NCBI GenBank assembly: GCA_016937855.1
Contig: JAFGVU010000195.1
Location: forward strand, 42,906-106,905
Origin: Bacteroidales bacterium
GTDB taxonomy: Bacteria; Bacteroidota; Bacteroidia; Bacteroidales; ML635J-15
Length of the DNA stretch: 64,000 bases
Direction: 5' to 3'
Part shown: positions 18,815 to 29,156 of the stretch, piece after piece
Numbering within the stretch: position 1 is the first letter of the stretch
Layout of the letters: every line of letters begins with the position of its first letter
Notes under the pieces: model-generated
The model's input: only the letters and a program-made list of their open reading frames with translations
What the model was told of the DNA's origin: nothing
The model's database searches: none
Translations under genes and position numbers: made by a program

Positions 18815-19921
18815 ATGAAAAAGTTATTTACAATTTTAGTAGCCGTATTATTAACGGCAACAGTGTGGGCACAAGCACCACAAAAAATGAGTTATCAGGC
18901 AGTAATTCGTAACAGCAGTGATGTTTTAGTTACTAATACCCAAGTTGGAATGGAAATAAACATCCGCCAAGGTTCACAAACTGGAACCATTGTTTATACC
19001 GAAACGCAAACCCCAACAAGTAATGCCAATGGCTTGGTAAGTATTGAAATAGGTGGCGGTGCAGGTTTTAACACCATCGATTGGGCAAACGATACTTATT
19101 ATATCGAAACCAAAACCGACCCAACAGGAGGAACAACATACACTATAACAGGCACAAGCCAATTATTAAGTGTGCCTTATGCTTTGCATGCAAAAAGTGC
19201 TGAAAGTGTTTCAGGAACAATAACAGAAACCGACCCTATATATGTGTCAAGTCAGGCAGCGAACATTACAGAAAATGATATTTTTAACTTAAGTAATTTA
19301 TCAGGAGAAAATACTGGAGATCAGAATTTGAATTTTTTAGTTACAAAACTTGCTTTAGCTGATTCTATTGCTCAGTTGCGCAGCGAAATACAAATAGTGG
19401 CAACATATTCTGTTGGTGACTATGCACAAGGAGGTGTTGTTTTTTTCGTTGATGAAACGGGACAGCATGGATTAGTTTGTTCTAAAGAAAACCAAAACGG
19501 TGGTAGCGGTATTCGTTGGTATGCAGGTACAAATGGTGTAACACAGGCACTAGGTGATGGATTATATGCAGGCGAAGCAAATACAGCAATAATTATTGCA
19601 GCGCAAATAGCTATTGGAGATGATTATGCAACTTATGCTGCTCGGATATGCAATGAGTTGCTTGTTACCGAGGGGGATATAACATATGGCGATTGGTATT
19701 TGCCCTCTAAATATGAGCTAAATTTAATATATGAAAATAAATCGATCATTGAAGCAACTTCGCTGGCAAATGGTGGACAATCTTTTATAGAAGGATATTA
19801 TTGGTCTTCTACTGAATTTGAATACGATCTTTCGAAGGTTCAGAAATTTGATAGTACTGGTAATCAAGTTAGTGGGTTTAAAAATAGTCTATGCTATGTT
19901 AGAAGTATTCGCTCTTTTTAA
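18815..19921 (+). CDS. secreted protein with conserved N-terminal module and DUF1566-like C-terminal domain
   Basis: PQKMSYQAVIRNSSDVLVTNTQVGM...LLSVPYALHAKSAESV; C-terminus YGDWYLPSKYELNLIYEN...GYYWSSTEF...VRSIRSF. Confidence 0.8.
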   Translation: MKKLFTILVAVLLTATVWAQAPQKMSYQAVIRNSSDVLVTNTQVGMEINIRQGSQTGTIVYTETQTPTSNANGLVSIEIGGGAGFNTIDWANDTYYIETKTDPTGGTTYTITGTSQLLSVPYALHAKSAESVSGTITETDPIYVSSQAANITENDIFNLSNLSGENTGDQNLNFLVTKLALADSIAQLRSEIQIVATYSVGDYAQGGVVFFVDETGQHGLVCSKENQNGGSGIRWYAGTNGVTQALGDGLYAGEANTAIIIAAQIAIGDDYATYAARICNELLVTEGDITYGDWYLPSKYELNLIYENKSIIEATSLANGGQSFIEGYYWSSTEFEYDLSKVQKFDSTGNQVSGFKNSLCYVRSIRSF

Positions 19922-20591
19922 AATTGGATAATTATCAATGGAATTTGTTCTTTTTAATCTTTTTTAATGTAAACTTATTCTATGACAAGTCAAAAAGTGA
20001 AACGTATTATTACATTTACTAAAACTTAATCAGTACAAGTCGAAGCATAACAAAAGTTTTATTTCAGCAGATGTCCTATATAGTTATGATAAATCAATAA
20101 TGTTATTGAATTTAATATTTTTATATTTAGTCTTGTATATATAGATAAATTCAAAATACGAAATGTGTAAATATTATTTCTCACAAAGAAAATACATATG
20201 AATATTTGTATTTTTAAACTTTGACTAAACATTTAACATACGCCTTAACAACTGTTTTATTGCTTATTAAATTTCGATGGAAATTTAGCAACATCAAAAC
20301 TATTGCCAAGAAGAGTTAATATCTTTTGAGAATCCCATCAAAAAGTATTAAACTAAAGTTGTTGTAAATATCTTGTAATAATGGATTTGTCGTATCTCTG
20401 TATTGTTTGGGTTGGAAATTTGGTGAGTTTTATTAGTTATAAAACATAAGGGTAGCTAATATTTTTTATAAATATTTATTGTTTGTGTTTTTGTCAGTTA
20501 ACAGAAATTCTTTAACCTTTTTTCATGTTTTTCTTTTGATTTGATGTAATTTTTATATATTTACATTTCGTTACATTTAATTTATTAAAGC

Positions 20592-23500
20592 ATGAGCAAG
20601 TTTTACAAATTTACACTGCTAAGTCTATTTGTTTTGTCTTATACTATTATGTATTCACAAAATGGTTCGGTTAAAGGTGTTGTTAAAGATGAATCGGGTG
20701 AGCCTCTTTATGGTACAAATGTTGTCGTTAAAGGTAAAAGCATTGGCGTTATTACCGATTTTGACGGAAAGTTTCTGGTAAATGATGTTCCTGCTGGAAA
20801 TCAGATTATTGAGTTTTCGTTTATTGGAATGAAAACGAAGGAATTTCCGGTTGTTATTGAGTCTGGTAAAGCAACAACACTTGATGTTGTTATGATCGAA
20901 GATGCTGTAGTTTTGGAGGATGTCGTTGTTATTGGATATGGACGTCGTCAAAAACGAGACGTTACCGGTGCAATTACCTCAATTAGCTCCGACGATTTGG
21001 GCGATGCTGTTCTTCCAAGTTTAGAAACCAGTATGCAAGGTCGTGCTGCCGGTGTTCAGGTAACGACTTCTAATGGGATGGCAGGTTCCTCAATAAATGT
21101 TAAAGTTCGTGGAACAAACTCCATTTCAGCAGGCTCGCAGCCATTGTATGTAATTGACGGAATTCCTGTGTCAAATGGCGATTTTTCCGCAAATAATACA
21201 GGTTCAGGTTTTAATGCCTTGTCTGATTTAAATCCAAACGATATCGAATCAATTCAGATTTTAAAAGATGCTGCTGCTGCCTCCATTTATGGATCTAGAG
21301 GTGCAAACGGTGTTGTTTTGATTACAACTAAAAAAGGAAAAGCCGGTAAAACAAAGTTTAATATTAATTACTATTCGGGCTTTACCGAGGCTGCTAATAG
21401 ATTAGACCTTTTATCGGCAGAAGAACATCTTGCATTACGTGATTCTGCTCGAACAAGACGAGGGCTAGAGCCTGAGAATCCAAGTGCTGTAATTTATACA
21501 CCTTCAAATGGCGCATCAATTACACGTGAGCAAGCTGATAGTATTGCAGCACTCGGGGGAACTGATTGGATCGATCAAGTGTTGCGTCGTGGATTTGTTC
21601 AGGAATTAAATGCATCTGCTCAGGGGGGTAACGAAAAAACTATTTTCTATATGGGTATGACTTATCGTGACGAAGAAGGTTTTGTTATTGGAAACTCTTA
21701 TGACAGATTAAGTGGTAGAATAAATGTCGAAAACAAAGCAACTGATAAATTAAGCCTTGGGACAAACATGTCGGTCTCATACAGTAAAAATAAACGAGTA
21801 CCCACAGGTGATGCCGGCGGATTAGGTATTGCGCAACAAAAACTCCCATATTTGCCGGTTTATAATCAAAACGGAGACTATTACGACCCATACAATAATC
21901 CGTTATGGCAGTTGGAAAACTGGAATTTTCAGGCTAACACCTTTAGATCTATATCAGGTTTGTTCCTTAATTATGAAATTACTGATAATTTCTCTTTCCG
22001 ATCAGAATTTGGTGTCGATTTTATGAATTTGTCCGAAGATGAGTTCCGTTTTAGGAATACACAGGACACAGGCTCTGTTTCTTCAGCGTGGGACAGACGC
22101 ACAAATGTTTTTAATTATACAACTAATAATTATTTTACCTACAACTCAAAAATTGGAGAAAATCAGGAGGCAGATTTTACTCTTGGGCATTCATATCAGC
22201 GTTCAAATACCAGTGGAGTAGGACTAAATGGGTGGAATTTTCCTAATGATAATCTTACAAGTCCCGGCTCTGCCGATCCAAGCGATATGACAGGATACAG
22301 CTACTCAACAGCTTTTGCTTTCGATTCGTACTTCTTTCGTGTAAACTACAAACTAAATAACAAATATTTAGCTGGATTTAGCATTAGAACTGATGGATCA
22401 TCAAGGTTTGGGCAAGAAAATAGATATGGTACATTCCCTGCCGTATCGGTTGGGTGGATAATGAGTGACGAAGATTTTATTAAGGATATCGAATCTATAA
22501 GCTTTCTAAAGGTAAGAGCAAGTTATGGTTTGACAGGAAATGCAAATATAGACGATTATGCACATTTAGGATTTTACTCTCCTGTTGGAGGATATAATGG
22601 AGCTGCTGCAATTGTGCCATCAACTCTATTAAATCCTTATCTTAGTTGGGAAAAATCAATTATGCTCGATTTAAATATCGATTACGGATTTTTCAATAAT
22701 CGAATTAGTGGGAGTTTAACATATTATAATAAAAAGAGCTCCGATTTATTGTTGCAGGTTACTCTTCCTTCATCTTCAGGGTATTCTAAAATTTGGCAAA
22801 ATATTGGTGCTCTAACTAATAATGGTGTCGAATTCGATTTAAATACACACAATATTCAGGGCGATTTTAAATGGTCAACTAATTTTAATATTGCATTTAA
22901 CCAAAATGTTGTAACTGATGTTGGAGGCTTACCTCCGGATGCTTTCGATAATAAAGCGGGTGGAGATGCAAGAGTAATTTTAGACTATCCGGTTGGTATT
23001 GCTTACCTTGTTGAGTGGGCAGGAGTTCAACAACAAGATGGCGAAATTGCTCTTTGGAATGTTGATGGAACACCGGTTTTAGATACTGAAGGTAATCAAC
23101 AAACTGCTTTTGTGCCTGCTGGTACGGAGCTGTATTTTGATATAAACGGTAATCTTATGACTTATGCAAACCCAACAGGCGATTTTTATGGTGATAACCG
23201 TAAACCTTCAGGAAGTCCATTCCCAAAAGTTGTTGGAGGTATTACAAATACATTTTCTTACAAAGGGTTTGATCTTAGTTTCTTGTTTATTTATCAATAT
23301 GGGAACACAATTTATGACGATCAGGCAAAACGGATGATTGGCGATTATACTTCAATAGCACAACGTCCAGATATTCTTGATGCATATTCTGAAAATAATA
23401 TCGACACAGACGTTCCGGGTTTAAATGAGTATTCAACTTATGTTAATTCGACCAGATTCTTATATGATGCATCTTTCCTGCGACTTAAAAACTTATCGCT

Positions 23501-23729
23501 GGGATATAGTTTTAGTAAGCAAGTTTGTGACAAAATGCATCTTGGAAGTTTAAGAATCTATATCTCAGGAAATAATTTGTGGACTTTAACAAATTATCCC
23601 GGTTGGGATCCGGAAGTTATTCGCAATACTAGTGCATCTGACCCCGATTCAAATGTGTCGTTTGCAGCTCCTTCGTTTGCTACTCCTCAAGCTAGAACTA
23701 TTATTGGAGGTATTCAAGTTTCATTTTAA
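20592..23729 (+). CDS. SusC/RagA family TonB-linked outer membrane protein
   Basis: CarboxypepD_reg-like N-terminus, VVVIGYGRRQKRDVTGAI, plug DAAAASIYGSRGANGVVLITTKKGKAG. Confidence 0.96.
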   Translation: MSKFYKFTLLSLFVLSYTIMYSQNGSVKGVVKDESGEPLYGTNVVVKGKSIGVITDFDGKFLVNDVPAGNQIIEFSFIGMKTKEFPVVIESGKATTLDVVMIEDAVVLEDVVVIGYGRRQKRDVTGAITSISSDDLGDAVLPSLETSMQGRAAGVQVTTSNGMAGSSINVKVRGTNSISAGSQPLYVIDGIPVSNGDFSANNTGSGFNALSDLNPNDIESIQILKDAAAASIYGSRGANGVVLITTKKGKAGKTKFNINYYSGFTEAANRLDLLSAEEHLALRDSARTRRGLEPENPSAVIYTPSNGASITREQADSIAALGGTDWIDQVLRRGFVQELNASAQGGNEKTIFYMGMTYRDEEGFVIGNSYDRLSGRINVENKATDKLSLGTNMSVSYSKNKRVPTGDAGGLGIAQQKLPYLPVYNQNGDYYDPYNNPLWQLENWNFQANTFRSISGLFLNYEITDNFSFRSEFGVDFMNLSEDEFRFRNTQDTGSVSSAWDRRTNVFNYTTNNYFTYNSKIGENQEADFTLGHSYQRSNTSGVGLNGWNFPNDNLTSPGSADPSDMTGYSYSTAFAFDSYFFRVNYKLNNKYLAGFSIRTDGSSRFGQENRYGTFPAVSVGWIMSDEDFIKDIESISFLKVRASYGLTGNANIDDYAHLGFYSPVGGYNGAAAIVPSTLLNPYLSWEKSIMLDLNIDYGFFNNRISGSLTYYNKKSSDLLLQVTLPSSSGYSKIWQNIGALTNNGVEFDLNTHNIQGDFKWSTNFNIAFNQNVVTDVGGLPPDAFDNKAGGDARVILDYPVGIAYLVEWAGVQQQDGEIALWNVDGTPVLDTEGNQQTAFVPAGTELYFDINGNLMTYANPTGDFYGDNRKPSGSPFPKVVGGITNTFSYKGFDLSFLFIYQYGNTIYDDQAKRMIGDYTSIAQRPDILDAYSENNIDTDVPGLNEYSTYVNSTRFLYDASFLRLKNLSLGYSFSKQVCDKMHLGSLRIYISGNNLWTLTNYPGWDPEVIRNTSASDPDSNVSFAAPSFATPQARTIIGGIQVSF

Positions 23730-23740
23730 AACATAAAAAC

Positions 23741-25168
23741 ATGAAAAATTTAATTATAAAGTCTATCATTATTATTGTAAGCGCATTTTTCGCCTTTTCG
23801 ATTTTTACTTCATGCGAAAAATTACTCGAAACAGATTTAAATGATCGTATTCCAAATGACATGGCTATAAACAGTACTCGTGATTTACAATTGGTTCTTA
23901 ATGGAGCTTACGATGCTTTGCAATCGGGGTCAGTGTTGGGCGGAAACCCTGTGATTTATGCCGAATTGCTTTCTGATGAGACAAAAATTGGTAATGAGCA
24001 AAAACTTAACAGATTTGGGAAGTATGAAATATACACAATGACAACTTCTCCTCAAATAACCGAGATAGCCTCTTTTTGGAGCTCTGCATATTCTGCTATT
24101 AATAGAGCAAATAATGTTATATATGCTATTGATAATGAGTTAGTGGATGATGCTGATTTTGAAAAATATAAAGATCAATTAAAAGGTGAGGCTCTGTTTA
24201 TTCGCGCTGTTTGTCATTTTGAACTTGTAAGATTTTTTGCAAAACCATATAACGTAAACACTCCGGGAACCAATAGCCAAATTGGAGTTCCTTATCGAAA
24301 ATCTCCATCTATCTCTCCCGATAGTCTTAGTCTTGCAAGAGCTAGTGTTGAGGATGTTTACACAAACATAATTTTAGATTTGCAAGAATCTAAAACATTA
24401 CTCGAAAACGCAGGAGCAATGACATCCACAAGTTTTGCATCTGCTATGTCATCAACAGCAATGTTAGCAAGAGTTTGCTTTTTTAAAGGTGATTATAACT
24501 TGGCCTCAGAATACTCAAATGAAGTAATTTCAGATTCCTATTACGAATTGTCCGAGAATGTTAGCGATATTTTTAATTTGTCAGGTAATGAGTATAATCC
24601 CGAAGTGATTTTTCAAATTGTAAACATAAGTACCGACAATAGTAATAGCTTAATAGATGCTTACAGTAGGGCTAAAAATCCTTTGTTCCAAACTAATGCC
24701 GATATATATAATCTCTACGAGGAAAACGATACTCGTAGAAATTTAATTACAAAATATTTTGTAATTTACTACATAAAAAAATATGATGAATCGGTTGTTG
24801 AAGGTGAATCACAGCCATTAAACAGAGTTTATTTAAGATTGGCAGAAATGCATCTTATTAGAGCAGAATCAAATTTGATTGCAGGTGGACCAAATAATTC
24901 TGTTTATGCCTTTGATTCGTACAACGCACTTCGTCAGAGAGCATTTGACGAGAATTATGTACCCGAAACTGTCGCATTGGGTAATTTGCTTGATAGCGTT
25001 AGGTTAGAGCGAAGGAGGGAACTATGTTTTGAAGGCGACAGATATCACAACCTCAAAAGACTTCAATTACCGCTTCGAGATGATGTCGAATGGAATGCCG
25101 ATGCACCTATTTTTAAAATTCCTGCCGACGAAGTATCCGGCAATAGTTTGATGGAGCAGAATCCGTAA
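23741..25168 (+). CDS. SusD/RagB family lipoprotein
   Basis: Lipobox FTSCEK; DRYHNLKR...LMEQNP C-terminus; directly follows SusC. Confidence 0.94.
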   Translation: MKNLIIKSIIIIVSAFFAFSIFTSCEKLLETDLNDRIPNDMAINSTRDLQLVLNGAYDALQSGSVLGGNPVIYAELLSDETKIGNEQKLNRFGKYEIYTMTTSPQITEIASFWSSAYSAINRANNVIYAIDNELVDDADFEKYKDQLKGEALFIRAVCHFELVRFFAKPYNVNTPGTNSQIGVPYRKSPSISPDSLSLARASVEDVYTNIILDLQESKTLLENAGAMTSTSFASAMSSTAMLARVCFFKGDYNLASEYSNEVISDSYYELSENVSDIFNLSGNEYNPEVIFQIVNISTDNSNSLIDAYSRAKNPLFQTNADIYNLYEENDTRRNLITKYFVIYYIKKYDESVVEGESQPLNRVYLRLAEMHLIRAESNLIAGGPNNSVYAFDSYNALRQRAFDENYVPETVALGNLLDSVRLERRRELCFEGDRYHNLKRLQLPLRDDVEWNADAPIFKIPADEVSGNSLMEQNP

Positions 25169-25172
25169 GATT

Positions 25173-25979
25173 ATGACCAATGTAGATATTATTGAGCAGG
25201 TAAAAACTGCTTTGGAAGCTTTTGCAACTGAGCATAACAGATTGTCGGGACAGCGATTTTTTAAAGAAGAGGTTTGCTTGATTGGTGTTAAATCTTCGGA
25301 TGCGAGAAATGTAGCAAAAACTTGCTACGACTTGGTTAAAGATTTTGAAAAAGAGCAGCTTTTTAACGTTTGTGAGGAGTTATGGGACACAAATTGTATG
25401 GAACTTTGTTTTGTTGCCTGTAACTGGTCGTTAAGACGAAAAAAAGAATTTATTGAAGCTGATTTTGAAGTATTTGAAAAATGGGTGAGCTCTTTCATTA
25501 CTAATTGGGCAACTTGTGATACATTTTGCAATCATAATGTTGGCGAATTTGTTATGAAATTCCCAAATTACGTTGAGAACTTAAAAATATGGGCTAAATC
25601 TCATAATAGATGGGTGAAAAGAGCCGCTGCAGTTTCTCTCATAATTCCTGCACGTAAAGGATTGTTCCACACGGAGATATATCAAATTGCAGATATACTT
25701 TTGCTCGATTCTGATGATATGGTTCAAAAAGGTTACGGCTGGATGTTAAAATCTGCTTCTCAGTATGATCAGAAAGCAGTTTTTGACTATGTGTGTTCTA
25801 AAAAATCGGTAATGCCTCGAACTGCTCTAAGATATGCAATTGAGAAGATGCCAGAGGATATGCGAAAGATTGCGATGCAAAAAAAATTCAACAAAAAAGA
25901 CTGCCAACTGACAGTCTTTTTTTGTTTGAAGAACAAAGGTTATTTCTCCTTTGATAAGTTCGAAAGATTTACCCACTGA
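25173..25979 (+). CDS. DNA alkylation repair protein (AlkD/AlkC-like HEAT)
   Basis: ARNVAKTCYDLVKDF...WATCDTFCNHNVGEF...NRWVKRAAAVSLIIPARKG. Confidence 0.88.
   Translation: MTNVDIIEQVKTALEAFATEHNRLSGQRFFKEEVCLIGVKSSDARNVAKTCYDLVKDFEKEQLFNVCEELWDTNCMELCFVACNWSLRRKKEFIEADFEVFEKWVSSFITNWATCDTFCNHNVGEFVMKFPNYVENLKIWAKSHNRWVKRAAAVSLIIPARKGLFHTEIYQIADILLLDSDDMVQKGYGWMLKSASQYDQKAVFDYVCSKKSVMPRTALRYAIEKMPEDMRKIAMQKKFNKKDCQLTVFFCLKNKGYFSFDKFERFTH
25893..25923 (+). terminator. hairpin with T-run embedded in 3' end of alkD-like ORF
   Basis: AAAAAAGACTG-ccaactga-CAGTCTTTTTTT. Confidence 0.75.
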
Positions 25980-26014
25980 TCATCATACAACACACTTCGC
26001 CAGAGAGCTTTTGG

Positions 26015-27634
26015 CTAAAACTGTGGACACGAAATAGATCTGTACTGCTTTGTATTAACTCTGTAATTCTTAGGATATTTTACATTATAATCGAATGAAA
26101 ACTTCTTAGATTCGGCCGGTTTTAACTTTGTTGTCCAGGTGATTTTTCCTGTCACAGGATTATATTCAGCTCCTGATAGTTCTCCAATACTAACTTCAAT
26201 TTCACTTTCACGACTTATAGGAGCCTGATCAATAATTTTTAATTCTACTTCAACTTTTCGATTATTTTTAACTAAAATGTCGTAAGCAAAACTCTCTTTT
26301 CTGCTGTTTCCTAATAAGCTCTTTTTTGTAAACTCCTCGATTCTGTTACGCTTAATCGAAATTTGTTTGTCTCTTCCGAATGATAGTTCAAGTGTGTCGT
26401 TAAGAGTATTTGTGTTCAGGTGAGAAACTCCTAAATAAGTGTCCCCAAAATAAACATTCATATCACCGTCAATTAAACTCAAATCTTCCCATCCTGTAAT
26501 TTTACCTATTAAATAAACGTGTGATTCATATTTAGGAACAGCATAATAGCTAAAATCTGCATCAAGGGTGTATTTTGTAACATCAATTGTGTAAGGTTTT
26601 CCGTTGTCCGGGATATTATATTTCTTCTCAATAGGGAATTCGACACTTATCTCAGATACTGTTACAGTACTGTATGCAATATTCTCGTCCATCACCTGAT
26701 ATTGTGCAGCCTCAAATTGACGATACTCATTTTTTATTGCATTATTGTAAATTCCGGCTTTTGAGTTATCTCCGGTAAAACCTAAATCCCAGGTAGAAAT
26801 AGTAGGAGCCGAAGCGCCTTGTAAAGGATCGCCGGTAGATAAAATCATGTCAACCGATTGCCATGGAATGCCTGTATTATTAAAAACTTTAGCCTTATAT
26901 CTCATCTCTACAGGTTCGCCAATTTCTTTGGCTTTTAAGTCATAAGCTGGAGCCCAGCCGCATTTGCCCGAAATGTAACTAATGTCGAAACCTGCTGTAA
27001 TTGAAGATTCAGATTCATACTCAATTACAATCTTTTTAAATTGCATATTGTTTTTTATGATTATATCAGACTTTCGTTTATCAATATTGTTTATTAAATC
27101 GTTTTCGATTTGAATGGATTTGTTTAATTCTGTAACTTTGTCAGAAACAGCCAAATTCCTCTCCCTATAATAAGTTGAAGCAGTTTTTAAATCAGGAATA
27201 TTTACCCCTGAATTAGCTCCTCCAATAGAAATATTATTTCTCAAATAATCCATTTCCGATTCGTAAGAGTTCTTTTGATTTGTCAAATTTGTAATCTTTT
27301 GTTGAATCAACTTTATCGAATCGTTCATTCTTTTTATTTCCGGAAACTCTTTTTCTGCATCTTGATAATAGTCAACTACTGAGAGCGATAGTATTTCAAC
27401 TGAATGTTTGTTCGATATCTGCACACTATTTGCAACAGCATGCGGACTAATACACTTGATCTCAAATTCACCACGACCTTTTTCTAATTTAATGCTGGAT
27501 GTCGCTTTAACTTCTGCACCATAAAGATATACGGTCACTTTTTCGATCTTAGCATTTGTGCTATTTGCATTTTGACTAATGCATAACATTGGCAAAAAAG
27601 ACAATGCCAAACTAAAAAAAACTAGCTTTTTCAT
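26015..27634 (-). CDS. DUF4139 / MuiA-like domain-containing protein
   Basis: KIEKVTVYLYGAEVKATSSIKLEKG...YISGKCGWAPAYDLKAK...VFNNTGIPWQSVDMILSTGDP. Confidence 0.85.
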   Translation of the reverse strand: MKKLVFFSLALSFLPMLCISQNANSTNAKIEKVTVYLYGAEVKATSSIKLEKGRGEFEIKCISPHAVANSVQISNKHSVEILSLSVVDYYQDAEKEFPEIKRMNDSIKLIQQKITNLTNQKNSYESEMDYLRNNISIGGANSGVNIPDLKTASTYYRERNLAVSDKVTELNKSIQIENDLINNIDKRKSDIIIKNNMQFKKIVIEYESESSITAGFDISYISGKCGWAPAYDLKAKEIGEPVEMRYKAKVFNNTGIPWQSVDMILSTGDPLQGASAPTISTWDLGFTGDNSKAGIYNNAIKNEYRQFEAAQYQVMDENIAYSTVTVSEISVEFPIEKKYNIPDNGKPYTIDVTKYTLDADFSYYAVPKYESHVYLIGKITGWEDLSLIDGDMNVYFGDTYLGVSHLNTNTLNDTLELSFGRDKQISIKRNRIEEFTKKSLLGNSRKESFAYDILVKNNRKVEVELKIIDQAPISRESEIEVSIGELSGAEYNPVTGKITWTTKLKPAESKKFSFDYNVKYPKNYRVNTKQYRSISCPQF

Positions 27635-27715
27635 AATTATGATTTTTGATTTTAATAGCAAAGTTAATAAATTTACAGAAATTCATCTGTTTTAGAAAAC
27701 ATTTCTAAAAGATTA

Positions 27716-28663
27716 TTACTCTACTAGACCTAAGCCTTTTTTGTTGAGTTTGTTTTCTGACTTTAACTCAGAATAGATTTTGTCGAGAATACCATTAATA
27801 AATACGCTGCTTTTTTCTGTGCTATAAAACTTAGCGATATCAAGATACTCGTTGATAGTAACTTTAACAGGCATATCGGGAAACTCAGTCATTTCACATA
27901 AACCTAAATGTAAAATAACCCTGTCGGTAAAAGCAATACGCTCAAGTTCCCATTTCTTCAATGTGTCTAGAATAGTTTTATCGTATTTTATCGTATTTAG
28001 AGCAGTTTTTATGATTAGTTTTTTAGCAAAATCTTCGTCTTCCTCATTTTTAAAGACATCTTTTATCGAATATTTAACATCTGCTTTGTCTTTAAGTTTT
28101 TTAATGCCTTGAACAATATTGCTTAACAAAAACTCGAGGTCGTCATTCCAGTAAATACTCTTTTCTTCAAGAATTTCGTCTAATTCTTCGTTGCCGGTGA
28201 TTGTTTTTGATATTATTTTTTCAATTAATTGAATGTCTTCTTTTAGTGTTGATTCCATAGAAGACATATATTCTAAATAATAATCAGATTCGCTAATTTG
28301 TGTCCATAAAGTTTTGATAAATCTCTGTTGGTCACTCCAATCAAAATCATTATTACTGTAGAATTTGTTTATTATTGTATTATTGCGAAATAACTCAAAA
28401 ACTTTGTTGTCGATAAATTTTGTGTTAGGATTTAAGTCTGAGTGAGTTGCAATTTGCTTTTTCTTATTATTCTCAATTCTCGTAACGGCAAAATCACAAA
28501 CAGCTAAGAGTAAGCAGTGCAAATAAACGTATAATTCATGTGATTTTTCAATATTGAATCTTAGATTGTTCCATATCTTTTCGGCTGAAACTTCCCCGCT
28601 ATCCTGCAAAAAGGCGTAATATGTTTGCATTGCCTTTATTCTTACTAGTCGTCGGCTAATCAT
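27716..28663 (-). CDS. nusB: transcription antitermination protein NusB
   Basis: MISRRLVRIKAMQTYYAF...C-terminal NusB core AFTDRVILHLGLCEMTEFPDMPVKVTINEYLDIAKFYSTEKSSVFINGILDKI. Confidence 0.9.
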   Translation of the reverse strand: MISRRLVRIKAMQTYYAFLQDSGEVSAEKIWNNLRFNIEKSHELYVYLHCLLLAVCDFAVTRIENNKKKQIATHSDLNPNTKFIDNKVFELFRNNTIINKFYSNNDFDWSDQQRFIKTLWTQISESDYYLEYMSSMESTLKEDIQLIEKIISKTITGNEELDEILEEKSIYWNDDLEFLLSNIVQGIKKLKDKADVKYSIKDVFKNEEDEDFAKKLIIKTALNTIKYDKTILDTLKKWELERIAFTDRVILHLGLCEMTEFPDMPVKVTINEYLDIAKFYSTEKSSVFINGILDKIYSELKSENKLNKKGLGLVE

Positions 28664-28813
28664 GTATAAGTACTTTTTTTTTAATGCTGCAAATGTAATA
28701 TAAATTCGCTGTTCAATTAACAAAATTTATATTATTTATAAAAAAATGCGAATAATATGATTTTTGTTAGAAAATTTTTCTGTAAATTTGTAGAGAACAA
28801 TAAAAATTATTGT

Positions 28814-29146
28814 ATGGAAGGCACTGAAAAAAGGAGAGAAGAGATTTATGCTGTTTCAGTAAGAGCAGGGAAAAGAACTTACTTTTTTGATGTTAAGGAA
28901 ACTCGACAAGGGGATTATTATTTAACAATCACTGAGAGTAAAAAAGTTTTTGATAAAGACGGAAACTCTAGGTTTGAAAAACACAAAGTCTTTTTATATA
29001 AGGAGGACTTTGATAAATTTCAAGAGGGTTATCAAGAGGTTGTTGATTATATCAAAAGCGAAAAACCTGATTATTTTGAAAGAGTTGAGCAGGACAGATT
29101 GGAGTCTGAAGATGAGTCTGATAATCTAAATCCTGATCAAGAATAA
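28814..29146 (+). CDS. DUF3276 (PUR-domain-like) protein
   Basis: EIYAVSVRAGKRTYFFDVKETRQGDYYLTITESKK; start at MEGTEKRRE. Confidence 0.88.
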   Translation: MEGTEKRREEIYAVSVRAGKRTYFFDVKETRQGDYYLTITESKKVFDKDGNSRFEKHKVFLYKEDFDKFQEGYQEVVDYIKSEKPDYFERVEQDRLESEDESDNLNPDQE

Positions 29147-29156
29147 TTTTCATTAG

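Noticed and set aside
27975-28000. Tandem TTTATCGTAT repeat in nusB
   Set aside because: Only two units, explained by coding sequence (IKYDKTI)
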